A stretch of 64,000 bases of DNA from NCBI RefSeq assembly GCF_000300335.1, contig NZ_AMRM01000024.1, forward strand, positions 1 through 64,000, written 5' to 3'. The position numbers and the translations under genes are program-made. The notes beneath the pieces were generated by a model. The model was not told the DNA's origin and ran no database searches. It worked only from the letters and a program-made list of their open reading frames with translations. The stretch is from Nitratireductor pacificus pht-3B (GTDB lineage: Bacteria; Pseudomonadota; Alphaproteobacteria; Rhizobiales; Rhizobiaceae). Of the stretch, positions 50,119-58,756 are shown piece after piece (position 1 is the first letter of the stretch; each line of letters starts with the position of its first letter).

Positions 50119-51282
50119 GTGGGCGGGCCACGCAAGGGGCCGCTCTCCGGCCTCGCCGTCATCGAGATGGCCGGGCTCGGCCCGGTGCCGCTCGCCGGGC
50201 TGATGCTGGCGGAAATGGGCGCCGACGTGCTGCGCATCGAGCGCCGAGACGCCGCCCGCGCCTTCCTTAAGGTGCCGCCGCAATACGATCTCGACCGGCA
50301 CGGAAGGGAGATCCTCAAGCTCGACCTGAAGCGGGACGAGGGCCGCGCCCTGCTGATGACGCTGATCGGCGGCGCCGATGTGCTGATCGAGGGCTTTCGC
50401 CCCGGCGTGATGGAGCGGCTGGGCGCCGGTCCCGAGGCGGCGCTGGCGTGCAATCCCCGCCTCGTCTACGGCCGGATGACCGGCTTCGGACAGGAAGGAC
50501 CCCTGGCGGACCGGGCCGGCCACGATCTCACCTATCTCGCCTATTCCGGCGTCCTGTCGATGATCGGCCGCAGGAACGCGCGGCCCGTGCCGCCGCTCAA
50601 CCTAGTGGGCGATTATGGCGGCGGTACCATGTTCCTGATCGCCGGCGTGCTGGCCGCCCTCATCGAACGGGCGCAATCGGGCAAGGGACAGGTGGTGGAT
50701 ACGGCGATGGTCGACGGCGCGTCAATGCTGGCCGCGCCCTTCTTCGGCTTCGCCGCCACCGGCTTCTGGCGTGCGGCGCGCGGCGAGAACCTGCTCGACG
50801 GCGACGCGCCCTTCTACGACACCTACGAGGCGGCCGATGGCGGCCATCTGGCTGTCGCCTGCCTGGAACCGCAGTTCTTCGCCGAATTCGCCCGCCTGCT
50901 GCCGCTCGACAAAGCGCTGGCCGCGGCGCAGTATGACGAGGCGTGCTGGCCGCGGATGCGCGCCGCCATCGCCGCAAGGATCGCGGAAAAGCCGCGCGAT
51001 GCCTGGGCGGCGCTATTTTCCGGAACCGACGCCTGCGTCGCGCCGGTGCTGACGCTGAAGGAAGCGGCGGAGCATCCGCACAATCGTGCGCGAAACGCCC
51101 ATGCGACGCAGGGCGGATTCACCCGACCGGCTCCCGCCCCGCGCTTCTCGCGGACGCAGGGCGAGATCGCGCAGCCCGCCCGGCCCGCATCGGCGCTCAA
51201 CCGGTTCGGGATCGCTCCGGAAGAGGTGGAGAGGCTTGCAGCCGAGGGCGTCATCGGCGATGGAGACGCTTCAACGGATTGA
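50119..51282 (+). CDS. CaiB/BaiF family CoA transferase, alpha-methylacyl-CoA racemase-like
   Basis: 387 residues starting at GTG 50119; AGGA overlaps the previous stop. Family III motifs: GLGPVPLAGLMLAEMGADVLRIER and DLKRDEGRALLMTLIGGADVLIEGFRPGVMERLG. The racemase branch is indicated by AGHDLTYLAYSGVL (catalytic His) and VGDYGGGTM (catalytic Asp). It would epimerise 2-methylacyl-CoAs, feeding beta-oxidation together with the SDR upstream. Confidence 0.88.
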   Translation: MGGPRKGPLSGLAVIEMAGLGPVPLAGLMLAEMGADVLRIERRDAARAFLKVPPQYDLDRHGREILKLDLKRDEGRALLMTLIGGADVLIEGFRPGVMERLGAGPEAALACNPRLVYGRMTGFGQEGPLADRAGHDLTYLAYSGVLSMIGRRNARPVPPLNLVGDYGGGTMFLIAGVLAALIERAQSGKGQVVDTAMVDGASMLAAPFFGFAATGFWRAARGENLLDGDAPFYDTYEAADGGHLAVACLEPQFFAEFARLLPLDKALAAAQYDEACWPRMRAAIAARIAEKPRDAWAALFSGTDACVAPVLTLKEAAEHPHNRARNAHATQGGFTRPAPAPRFSRTQGEIAQPARPASALNRFGIAPEEVERLAAEGVIGDGDASTD

Positions 51283-51289
51283 GGCGGTC

Positions 51290-52057
51290 ATGAGCGAAGA
51301 CAAGAAAGACGTTCTCCTGGAAACCGATGCGGAGGCGGTCCGGCTTGGCCGGACCCTTTTGCGCGCCGGCCGCTTCGGCGCTCTGGCGACGCTCGACCCG
51401 GAGGATGGCGCGCCCTTCGCCACGCGCGTCGCCACGGCGACGGACATGGACGGCGCACCGCTGATCCTCGTCTCGGGCCTGTCCGCCCACACCAAGGGCC
51501 TGCAGGCCGAGCCGCGCTGCTCACTGCTCGTCGGCGAGCCCGGAAAGGGCGATCCGCTCGCCCATCCGCGCCTGTCGCTGAAGGCCGTCGCCCGCAGGCT
51601 GGAACGCGGCAGCAGGGAACAGGAGCGCGCCGAGCGCCGCTATCTGGCGCGCCACCCGAAGGCGAAGCTCTATATCGGCTTCCCTGATTTCGCGCTTTAT
51701 CGCCTCGAACCCGACATCGCCCTGCTCAATGGCGGCTTCGCCCGCGCCTACCGCCTCTCGCGCGGCGATCTCCTGAGCGACAGCCCGGCGCTTGACGCGC
51801 TGGCCGAGGCGGAGGCAGGCGCCGTCGCCCATATGAACAGCGACCATGCAGATGCCGTCGAGAACTATGCGCGCCATTTCGCCCGTGCCGCCGCCGGCAA
51901 ATGGCAGCTGACCGGCATCGACCCCGACGGCATCGACCTGGCGCTCGGCGACGAGACGCGCCGCATCTTCTTTGCCGAGCCGCTGCAGGACGCGGCCGCG
52001 ATGCGTCACACGCTCGTGGCGATGGCCAAGGAAGCCCGCACGGGTCTTGCCGGATGA
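51290..52057 (+). CDS. HugZ-like pyridoxamine 5'-phosphate oxidase-fold protein
   Basis: 255 residues from ATG 51290, chosen for GAGG five bases upstream (ATG 51260 in the same frame is possible). The N-terminal split-barrel has RFGALATLDPEDGAPFATRV and LSAHTKGLQAEPRCSLLV; the C-terminal part VAHMNSDHADAVENYARHF with GIDPDGIDL is the DUF2470/HugZ domain, whose histidines contribute to haem binding in HugZ. A role in haem or flavin chemistry is possible. Coupled by ATGA overlap to the methyltransferase gene. Confidence 0.85.
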   Translation: MSEDKKDVLLETDAEAVRLGRTLLRAGRFGALATLDPEDGAPFATRVATATDMDGAPLILVSGLSAHTKGLQAEPRCSLLVGEPGKGDPLAHPRLSLKAVARRLERGSREQERAERRYLARHPKAKLYIGFPDFALYRLEPDIALLNGGFARAYRLSRGDLLSDSPALDALAEAEAGAVAHMNSDHADAVENYARHFARAAAGKWQLTGIDPDGIDLALGDETRRIFFAEPLQDAAAMRHTLVAMAKEARTGLAG

Positions 52058-52860
52058 GCCGCACGCTGATCGCGATCGACGATCCCGACGACCCGCGCAT
52101 AGCCGCCTATCGCGACATCCGCGAGCGCGACCTGGTGGGACGGCAGGGCCGCTTCGTCGCCGAAGGGCGCGTGGTGCTGAACGTGTTGTTCTCGACGAGC
52201 CGTTTTGCGGCGGAAAGCGTTTTCCTGCGGCAGAACCGGGTGGCCGGGCTGGGCGAATTAATCGACCGCATCCCGGCGGAAGTGCCGGTCTATGTCGCCG
52301 GCGCCGAGGTGATGGACCGCATCGCCGGCTTCGAGATGCATCGCGGCGTGCTGGCCATCGGCAGGAAGCCGGAGACGGACGGCGCGGCCCTGCTCGACGC
52401 CCTGCCCCCTTCCGCGTTGGTCGTCGCCCTCTCGGGCATCGCCAATCACGACAATATGGGATCGATCTTCCGCAACGCCGCCTCCTTCGGGGCGGACGCG
52501 GTGCTGATGACCGGCGATTGCTGCGACCCGCTCTACCGCAAGGCGATCCGCGTCTCGGTCGGAGCCGCGCTCAAAGTGCCCTTCGCCCGCTTTGACGACG
52601 CGGACGCGCTGGCCGAAGCGCTGGAGGCACGCGGCTTCTCGCTGCTGGCGCTCAGCCCGCGCGGCGCGCGCGACGTCGCCGACATCGCCCCCGCCGAACG
52701 GCAGGCGCTGCTTCTGGGAAGCGAGGGACACGGCCTTTCGGCAGCGGTAATGGAGCGCCTGCCGACCGCCCGCATCGCCATGACCGAGGATTTCGACAGC
52801 CTCAACGTGGCCGCCGCCTCGGCGATCGCGCTGCACCGGCTGTGGCGCGCCGGGCGCTGA
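52054..52860 (+). CDS. SpoU/TrmH-family RNA 2'-O-methyltransferase
   Basis: 268 residues. ATG overlaps the preceding stop. SPOUT motifs: VALSGIANHDNMGSIFRNAASFGADAVLM (motif 1), LLLGSEGHGLSAAVMERLPTARIAM (motif 2) and FDSLNVAAASAIALHRL (motif 3), forming the knotted SAM-binding site. The N-terminal substrate domain includes GRFVAEGRVVLNVL. Target RNA is not predictable. Confidence 0.9.
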   Translation: MSRTLIAIDDPDDPRIAAYRDIRERDLVGRQGRFVAEGRVVLNVLFSTSRFAAESVFLRQNRVAGLGELIDRIPAEVPVYVAGAEVMDRIAGFEMHRGVLAIGRKPETDGAALLDALPPSALVVALSGIANHDNMGSIFRNAASFGADAVLMTGDCCDPLYRKAIRVSVGAALKVPFARFDDADALAEALEARGFSLLALSPRGARDVADIAPAERQALLLGSEGHGLSAAVMERLPTARIAMTEDFDSLNVAAASAIALHRLWRAGR

Positions 52861-52934
52861 GCGCCCGTTCTAGCACGGCGGCCCGACGCCGGTGGTCAGG
52901 CTCGTTCAACGTTTCACAAAAGCGCTGAACGGGT

Positions 52935-54167
52935 CTAGTTTCCGCCTGCTGACCCGCGCAGGGCGCGGATGCGGTCGGCGAGGCTTGGCGTTTCGGCGCC
53001 CGCCTGTTCGGGCGCCCTGGAAAGCGCCTGCTCGATGGCCGAATCCGGCCCCTCCAGCACAGCCGCGAGACCGACCACCTCGGCCGCGAGGCTGGCGATC
53101 TGCACCCGCAGCGCCGCGTCGTCGGCGGCCGTCGCGCCATCGTCGCGCCTAGCCTTGCCGCCCGCGACCTGAAGGTCGGCGCGCAGCTTCTTGTTCTCCT
53201 TCAGCAGCGTCGAGAGCCGCGATTGCAGCTTTTCGCGTTCGGCGGCGAAGGCGTCCGCCGGCGCTTCGCTCCCACGGCCGCCGGCCAGAAGGCTGCGCAT
53301 CTGCAGGGACTTGTCGGCCAGTTCCGCCGCAAGCCGGTCGCGCTCCTCCTCCGCAAGGCGCAGGCGCTTGGCCGCCTCGGCGGACAGGCTCGCCGCGCTC
53401 ATCTCCTTCATCTCCCCGCGCAGGCGGGCGACCTCGCCTTCGCGGCGTTCCAGCTTCTCCTGCTGGTTGGACAGGGCCGTCATCTGGCTCTCCAGCTTCT
53501 TCTGCAGGTCGGCATTGCGCTTCTCCTCGACCTTCAGGCCGGCCTCGGCTTCCTTGCGCGCGGCGACCGCCTCACGCGTGCCGCGCACGGCCTCCTTGCG
53601 CTGATTGCGCGCCGCGCCCAGCTCGTCCTCCAGCTTGCGTATGTCGGTTTCGCGGGCGGCGAGCTCGATCTGCCTGCTGCTTGCCGCCAGACGCTCCTCC
53701 TCGTGCATTTCCTCGAGACGCTCGATGGCGATGCGCCGTTCTTCGAGCTCGTCCAGCGCGGCCTCCAGCCGTTCCGCCAGATCGGCGTTGATCGCCGCCG
53801 CCTCGTCCAGTGTCGCGCGCTGCTCGGCCGTCTCGCCACGCAGGGCCGCGATGGTCTCTCCCTGCTCGGCGCGCACCTCGGCCAGCGTCCGCGCCTCCTC
53901 GCCGATCCGCGACAGCTCGACCAGTTGCGTCGATGCCTTGCGGTTCAGCGCCTCGATGTTCATCTCGAGCCGTCGCGCGGCCATGGCGTGCCCGGCTCTC
54001 AGGCGATCCTTCTCGGCCTCGAGTTCGTTGGCTGACAGAGGCATGGTCGCTTCGAGGCGCCTGGTCGTCAGGCGGACGGCGCGCCGCCAGAACAGCGGCG
54101 CCAGAAGCAGGGCCAGGAAGCCGGCGGAAAAGAACCCCAGGAGGAAAAGCAGAATGGTCTGGATCAC
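52935..54167 (-). CDS. Membrane-anchored coiled-coil protein
   Basis: 410 residues. One N-terminal membrane helix (ILLFLLGFFSAGFLALLLAPLFW) with the rest cytoplasmic, almost wholly charged coiled coil from about 45 to 350 (RLEMNIEALNRKASTQLVEL, ERLEEMHEEERLAASSRQIEL, KLERREGEVARLRGEMKEM). The C-terminus is short and globular (ADRIRALRGSAGGN). No family name known to me; relatives with this plan are common in Rhizobiales and may organise the cytoplasmic membrane. Next to the DUF1134 and cell-cycle genes. Confidence 0.75.
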   Translation of the reverse strand: MIQTILLFLLGFFSAGFLALLLAPLFWRRAVRLTTRRLEATMPLSANELEAEKDRLRAGHAMAARRLEMNIEALNRKASTQLVELSRIGEEARTLAEVRAEQGETIAALRGETAEQRATLDEAAAINADLAERLEAALDELEERRIAIERLEEMHEEERLAASSRQIELAARETDIRKLEDELGAARNQRKEAVRGTREAVAARKEAEAGLKVEEKRNADLQKKLESQMTALSNQQEKLERREGEVARLRGEMKEMSAASLSAEAAKRLRLAEEERDRLAAELADKSLQMRSLLAGGRGSEAPADAFAAEREKLQSRLSTLLKENKKLRADLQVAGGKARRDDGATAADDAALRVQIASLAAEVVGLAAVLEGPDSAIEQALSRAPEQAGAETPSLADRIRALRGSAGGN

Positions 54168-54333
54168 CGCGCAAACCTGTCACACCACGAAAGCAAGCGA
54201 AGGCCCGCATGCGAGCCCTCCCCCTGCGTCACGCAAAAACCCCCGCGCGTCAAGCCGCTCCGGCAGGCCGCCCGCAACCCGACACGCATGACGCGAAACG
54301 GTCGGGCGGCACCCGCCGGCACGCTCCCAAGCG

Positions 54334-54996
54334 TCAGAACGGATTCCAGGTGGGTCCCGGGGTCAGCTTCAGATAGCCGACATTGACGCCGAGACGCGCA
54401 CCGACGCCGGTGCGGATCGGCACCAGCACCATGTCGTTGTGCTTCAGCGCGTTGAAGCCGAGACCGGCCACCAGATAGGCGGACCCCGCCACGCCGGCGA
54501 AGCGCCGGTAGAGCGCATCGACCGAGTTGAGATTGTAGACCAGGATCATGACGCGCGAGCCGTTGCCGCCGAAATCCCAGCCGATCGACGGTCCCTGCCA
54601 GTAAACGGGATGGTCGCCGGCATTCTTCGTATAGAGCTTGCCCTCGCCATAGATCAGGCCGCCGACGAAAGCGCCGGACGCCTCCTCGCCGAGGACATAG
54701 CCGTTCGGCAGGCCGTAGGAGGAAAAGACCTTCTCGACGACAGTCGCCAATCCGCCGGTGGTCGCGCCGAAGAAGCCGTGCCCGGCGTCGACGATCTCCT
54801 GCGCGGTGTAGCCATTGTCGGCGCGCGCCGCCGTGGGCGCGGGCAGCATGCCGAGGCCGATGGCCATCAGGAACAGCGCGATACCCGCGCACCGGCTCCA
54901 CGCGAGCCGCCGCAAACGCCGCGCGACAGGCCCGGCTTCCGTGCTTGCGCCGGCGCCCCGCGCCACCGCATCACCCAAGAACGCTTTGAAACGCAT
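54334..54996 (-). CDS. DUF1134 (SYLF-like lipid-binding) exported protein
   Basis: 220 residues from ATG 54996 with GGAG eight bases upstream. A membrane helix/signal (CAGIALFLMAIGLGMLPAPTAARA, about 37-60) leads into the DUF1134 domain: TAQEIVDAGHGFFGATTGGLATVVEKVFSSYG, GYVLGEEASGAFVGGLIYGEG, HPVYWQGPSIGWDFGGNGSR. The glycine-rich beta pattern resembles SYLF lipid-binding domains. Probably periplasmic or outer-membrane linked. Confidence 0.85.
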   Translation of the reverse strand: MRFKAFLGDAVARGAGASTEAGPVARRLRRLAWSRCAGIALFLMAIGLGMLPAPTAARADNGYTAQEIVDAGHGFFGATTGGLATVVEKVFSSYGLPNGYVLGEEASGAFVGGLIYGEGKLYTKNAGDHPVYWQGPSIGWDFGGNGSRVMILVYNLNSVDALYRRFAGVAGSAYLVAGLGFNALKHNDMVLVPIRTGVGARLGVNVGYLKLTPGPTWNPF

Positions 54997-55492
54997 ATAC
55001 AAATCTCCGTCCGTGAGGAGCCCGCGACGACAGGCGCCGCCTCTCCCGCCGCCCCGCAACGAGCCACGATTTCCTAAAAATAGACCGCGAATCTTTTCCA
55101 ACCATTAACCTCGTCCGCAAACGTGGCGCGGCGAAGGCGGCTTCCCCTCCTGGTTGCCGCCGGCACGGCGCCTGCCGCCATCTGCCGCCAGGCAGTTGCC
55201 GCGCTTGGCGGGCCTGTGTAACCAATGGCGGCGCGTTCCGTGATCTGATTCGCGCGCCGGCCGGTTTCGGTCCCCGGCGCCAAACCGCGACAGGATCGCC
55301 GGGGCATCGCGAAGCTGGAGCAGGTCCGGCGGGAGCGGCATCGCTTCGCGCCGAACAATGCAGCAGGAACAAGAGCTTAGAGCAGTTTCGATGAACCGGA
55401 TTTGCCGGAGTTGCTCTCAGGACCTCGCCGAGATCGCCGCTTCCAGCGGAATTGCGGCCCGGTTGACAACAACATCTGGAGGACAGGTGATC
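54997..55492. promoter_or_regulatory. chpT upstream region: CtrA half-site, GANTC sites, repeat
   Basis: This 496-base gene-free stretch has TTAACCTC (55105-55112), a partial match to the CtrA half-site, and GANTC methylation sites at 55089-55093 and about 55247. Near chpT it holds a repeat with AGAGCA/TGCTCT ends and inner CCGGATTTGCCGG (55380-55418). No gene is convincing. Confidence 0.5.
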
Positions 55493-56125
55493 ATGTCGGA
55501 ACTTCTCTCCCTGAGCGCGACCGATCTTGCCGCTCTTTTGTGCAGCCGCGTATGCCACGACATCATTTCACCGGTCGGCGCGATCAACAACGGGCTGGAG
55601 CTTCTCGACGAGGGCGGCGCCGATGAAGACGCCATGCGGCTGATCCGCACCAGCGCGACCAACGCCTCGGCCCGCCTTCAGTTCGCCCGCATCGCCTTCG
55701 GCGCCGCCGGTTCCGCCGGCATGCAGATCGACACGGGCGACGCGCAGGCCGTCGCCATCGCCTTCCTCGCCAACGAGAAGCCGGACCTGGAATGGTCTGG
55801 CGTGCGCGCTCTGCTGCCGAAGAACCAGGTCAAGCTGTTACTGAACCTGCTGCTGGTCGCCAATGCGGCGATCCCGCGGGGCGGCAGGCTGCGCGTTTCG
55901 CTGGAAGCCGAGGGCAGCAGCCCGGCCTTCACCATCGCCGCGGAAGGCCCGATGCTGCGCGTGCCGCCGAAATTTCTCGAGCTGCATTCGGGCGTGCGCC
56001 CGGAAGAGCCGATCGACGCCCACAGCGTGCAGTTCTACTACACGCTGCTGCTGGCCAAGGAGACCGGCATGCGCATCGACATCCGCGCCACGGCCGAAGA
56101 GATCATCCTGAGCGCCGGCGCCTGA
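55493..56125 (+). CDS. chpT: Histidine phosphotransferase ChpT
   Basis: 210 residues; GGAGG nine bases before ATG 55493. ChpT passes phosphate from the hybrid kinase CckA to CtrA and CpdR. The phosphorylated histidine is His22 in LCSRVCHDIISPVGAINNGLELL, followed by the dimerising helical hairpin and a degenerate ATPase-like C-terminal domain (LLPKNQVKLLLNLLLVANAAIPRGGRL) without nucleotide-binding motifs, as expected. Location next to ctrA supports the call. Confidence 0.93.
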   Translation: MSELLSLSATDLAALLCSRVCHDIISPVGAINNGLELLDEGGADEDAMRLIRTSATNASARLQFARIAFGAAGSAGMQIDTGDAQAVAIAFLANEKPDLEWSGVRALLPKNQVKLLLNLLLVANAAIPRGGRLRVSLEAEGSSPAFTIAAEGPMLRVPPKFLELHSGVRPEEPIDAHSVQFYYTLLLAKETGMRIDIRATAEEIILSAGA

Positions 56126-56317
56126 ACGGCCCTGCGCCGGGCGTCGTATCGAAATTTTTACCATAAGTTTTTGCGGAGGGTTTACCAGCCTCGCGCATAC
56201 TACCGCCTGTCCGCCATCCACCGGCGAGGACACGAAGCATTGTTTCGACGCAAGGCCCATGAAAAACCGTCCCTCGACGGCCCATGCGGGTGCGCCGATG
56301 AATGAGAGGGAATGGAG

Positions 56318-56686
56318 ATGGCTCGCTGCCTCATCGTCGATGATTCGAGCGTGATCCGCAAAGTCGCCAAGCGTATCCTGACGAGCGCCGAGATGATGGT
56401 CACCGAAGCCGCCAACGGCCAGGAAGCCATCGACATGTCGGCGCACGAAATGGCCGACATCATCATCGTCGACAGCTCGCTGCCGGACATGGATTCCAGC
56501 GACCTGGTGCGGCGCCTGATGGCCCTTCCGGCCGATTTCAAGCCGGTGATCCTCCTTTGCCTGAGCGAGCTGGACCTGGGCGCGATCATGCGCGCCAAGC
56601 GCGCCGGCGCCAAGGGCTACATGCTGAAGCCCTTCACGCGGTCGCAGCTTCTCGAGCATTTCCGCGAGTTCCGCTTCGCCGCCTGA
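56318..56686 (+). CDS. Single-domain response regulator, divergent
   Basis: 122 residues from ATG 56318 (GAGAGGG eight bases upstream). CheY-like receiver: acidic pair DD at 8-9 (LIVDDSSVIRK), phosphoacceptor Asp52 (IIIVDSSLPDMD), and lysine in GYMLKPF. The usual switch Thr/Ser after the fourth strand is replaced by Cys (VILLCLSE). No output domain. It lies between chpT and ctrA but is not CpdR. It might compete for ChpT phosphate or bind a partner protein (inference). A strong terminator follows. Confidence 0.85.
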   Translation: MARCLIVDDSSVIRKVAKRILTSAEMMVTEAANGQEAIDMSAHEMADIIIVDSSLPDMDSSDLVRRLMALPADFKPVILLCLSELDLGAIMRAKRAGAKGYMLKPFTRSQLLEHFREFRFAA

Positions 56687-56724
56687 GCGGACGCGTTTCA
56701 GACGAACGACACGAACAGGACACG

Positions 56725-56755
56725 AAAAAGCCCGGCCGAACGACCGGGCTTTTTT
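56725..56755. terminator. Intrinsic terminator between response regulator and ctrA
   Basis: AAAAAGCCCGG and CCGGGCTTTTTT form an 11-base-pair stem with an 8-base loop and runs of A and T on either side, so it can serve both convergent genes. Confidence 0.9.
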
Positions 56756-56780
56756 GCATTTGGCGGAAGGGTAAGGTCCG

Positions 56781-57476
56781 TCAGGCGCTTTCGCGGATTT
56801 CCTCGGGCTCGCGCAGCACATAGCCGCGGCCCCAGACGGTCTCGATGAAGTTCTGCCCGCCGGAAGCTGCGTCCAGCTTCTTCCTGAGCTTGCAGATGAA
56901 GACGTCGATGATCTTGAGTTCCGGCTCGTCCATCCCGCCATAGAGATGGTTGAGGAACATTTCCTTGGTGAGCGTCGTGCCCTTGCGCAGCGAGAGCAGC
57001 TCGAGCATCTGGTATTCCTTGCCCGTCAGGTGCACGCGCTGGCCGGCCACCTCGACGGTCTTGGCGTCGAGATTGACGATGAGCTCGCCCGTGGTGATGA
57101 CCGACTGGGCATGCCCCTTCGAGCGGCGCACGATGGCGTGGATGCGCGCCACCAGCTCGTCCTTGTGGAACGGCTTGGTCATATAGTCGTCGGCGCCGAA
57201 GCCGAGGCCGCGCACCTTGTCCTCGATGCCGGCCATGCCGGAGAGGATGAGAATGGGCGTCTTGACCTTCGAAAGGCGCAGCGTCCGCAGGACCTCGTAT
57301 CCCGACATGTCCGGCAGGTTGAGGTCGAGCAGGATGATGTCGTAGTCGTAGAGCTTGCCGAGATCGACGCCCTCTTCGCCCAGGTCCGTCGTATAGACGT
57401 TGAAGCTCTCCGATTTGAGCATCAGCTCGATGCTCTGTGCGGTCGCACTGTCGTCTTCAATCAGCAAAACGCGCAT
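56781..57476 (-). CDS. ctrA: Cell-cycle transcriptional regulator CtrA
   Basis: 231 residues. OmpR-type response regulator and master regulator of the alphaproteobacterial cell cycle. Receiver: [20 protein letters not shown] with phosphoacceptor Asp51 ([17 protein letters not shown]) and [14 protein letters not shown]-binding domain: [30 protein letters not shown] and [10 protein letters not shown]. The C-terminus lacks the two terminal alanines that target Caulobacter CtrA to ClpXP and instead ends [10 protein letters not shown]; the final single Ala could still matter. Confidence 0.97.
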   Translation of the reverse strand: MRVLLIEDDSATAQSIELMLKSESFNVYTTDLGEEGVDLGKLYDYDIILLDLNLPDMSGYEVLRTLRLSKVKTPILILSGMAGIEDKVRGLGFGADDYMTKPFHKDELVARIHAIVRRSKGHAQSVITTGELIVNLDAKTVEVAGQRVHLTGKEYQMLELLSLRKGTTLTKEMFLNHLYGGMDEPELKIIDVFICKLRKKLDAASGGQNFIETVWGRGYVLREPEEIRESA

Positions 57477-57922
57477 ATTAATCCCCTTTCCGCCGCCGAA
57501 CCGGCCTGGCAGGCATCCGGCACCGGAGCAATGATTGCCTGAATCGGAGGCTGCCAGTTAATGGTTAACAAAATCTAATTCCCTCTGGCAAGCGCCACGA
57601 TCATCTTTCAGCTTTTCAGGCCACCCAGTTGAATCCAATCATGAATCATCCACCGGCAAAAACCTCCGCATACCTCAGCAATCAGCGCTAAGCGGCGGTC
57701 GACCAAGCCTAGCGATGCAAATCCCATGCACGATCTTTACCGTGCCTTAAGCCATCGCCCGTATGATTAACAATGCCCGTAAACGAATGGTTACCGTAAC
57801 CGCAGAATCTTAGGAATTTGTTTTCCAAGTTTAACCGGCAAACGGAATTTCGGGGCGCGAGTTGAGAGGGTTGGGCAACGGCGGATCGGCGCTGGTACCT
57901 GCGTAGTGTGGGAGTATGAATG
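57477..57922. promoter_or_regulatory. ctrA/fliJ divergent control region
   Basis: 446 bases without genes. TTAATGGTTAAC (57558-57569) contains a perfect TTAACCAT CtrA half-site on the minus strand, suited to ctrA autoregulation. GANTC sites at 57541-57545, 57631-57635, 57643-57647 and 57805-57809 could link expression to CcrM methylation. GATTAACAAT at about 57766 and a GGTTACCGTAACC palindrome near 57789 are further candidates facing the fliJ-like gene. Confidence 0.55.
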
Positions 57923-58297
57923 ATGAAGCCGCGTGAAAATCTCGTTCGACTGAAGCTGTTTCAGGTAAATGAGAAGCGCCGTCGCATGACCCAGCTGGAC
58001 TCCATGATTGCCGAATTCGACCGCATGGCGGCCGAACTGGAAGCGCAGATCACCTCCGAGGAAACCAAGGCCGGCATCACCGACCTCAATCATTTCGCCT
58101 ATCCGACCTTCGCCAAGGCGGCGCGGCTGCGCCGCGACAATCTCCGCACCTCGCAGTCGGAGCTGATCCAGCAGCGTGAGGCCGCCGAGACCGAGCTGGC
58201 GGAAGCCGAGGCAGAACTGGCCAAGGCCGAGGCTCTGGAGAACCGCGACGGCAAGGGCCGCTCCGACGCCGTCGCATCCCGCGCCATGACCGGCTGA
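57923..58297 (+). CDS. fliJ: FliJ-like coiled-coil protein
   Basis: 124 residues from ATG 57923 (GGAG eight bases upstream; ATG 57920 also possible). FliJ is a coiled-coil component of the flagellar export apparatus that works with the FliI ATPase. Here MKPRENLVRLKLFQVNEKRRRMTQLDSMIAEFDRMAAEL and a second helix, SQSELIQQREAAETELAEAEAELAKAEAL, make the antiparallel hairpin. Identification rests on this plan and on its recurring position beside ctrA in Rhizobiales. A terminator follows at 58345-58377. Confidence 0.8.
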   Translation: MKPRENLVRLKLFQVNEKRRRMTQLDSMIAEFDRMAAELEAQITSEETKAGITDLNHFAYPTFAKAARLRRDNLRTSQSELIQQREAAETELAEAEAELAKAEALENRDGKGRSDAVASRAMTG

Positions 58298-58344
58298 ACG
58301 CAGCAGCGGCGAGAGCCGGGCAATCGAGATTTAAAGGAATGCCG

Positions 58345-58377
58345 AAAAGGGCGGGGATCACGGTCTCCGCCTTTTTT
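58345..58377 (+). terminator. Intrinsic terminator after fliJ
   Basis: AAAAGGGCGG...CCGCCTTTTTT: GGCGG/CCGCC stem extended by A/T pairs and ending in a run of six T. Confidence 0.75.
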
Positions 58378-58411
58378 GCGTTGATGGTGAGTTGATCTGC
58401 GGAAGCAGCGT

Positions 58412-58599
58412 CGTGCGTGGTTCGACAAGCTCACCGTGAGGAAGGCAGGCGGCTCGCGCCTAGGGAAAGGTATATGATCGCGGGGGGCGCATGCGCAGCA
58501 GAACCCACGCGCAACGGTGGCGGACCAACCCTGTGCCAGGTTCCAGCCTCCCTCCCGGGATCCGGCCTCCCTCATGGTGAGCTTGTCGAACCACGCACG
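58412..58599. repeat. Inverted repeat with GGTTCGACAAGCTCACC arms
   Basis: CGTGCGTGGTTCGACAAGCT... (58412-58441) and its reverse complement ...AGCTTGTCGAACCACGCACG (58570-58599) differ at one base and enclose about 128 bases. No coding content between the arms is convincing. Confidence 0.8.
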
Positions 58600-58653
58600 G
58601 TTCAATGCGCCGTGTCCGCGATCGGAAAACAGGAGCGGGAGGTGTTGGTGCTG

Positions 58654-58753
58654 GAGCATCGGACCGGAAAGGAGAATCCGGTTTTCCCTTGTTCCGATGC
58701 TCAGTCACAGCTTCAGATCGTCCCTGCGCACCCGAATGGACGCAGGGCGATCT
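58654..58753. repeat. Two palindromic repeats upstream of the sciP 3' end
   Basis: GAGCATCGGA/TCCGATGCTC ends (58654-58702), with inner CCGGAAAGG...CCGGTTTTCC, and AGATCGTCCCTGCG/CGCAGGGCGATCT (58715-58753). The same two unit types adjoin at 33113-33217. Confidence 0.75.
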
Positions 58754-58756
58754 AAT

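Noticed and set aside
56318-56686. CpdR
   Set aside because: The receiver sequence lacks the CpdR N-terminal pattern and C-terminal features, and its switch residue is Cys; position near ctrA alone is not enough.
58412-58756. Possible small genes between fliJ and sciP
   Set aside because: All open frames here read through inverted repeats with no plausible start or protein-like composition.
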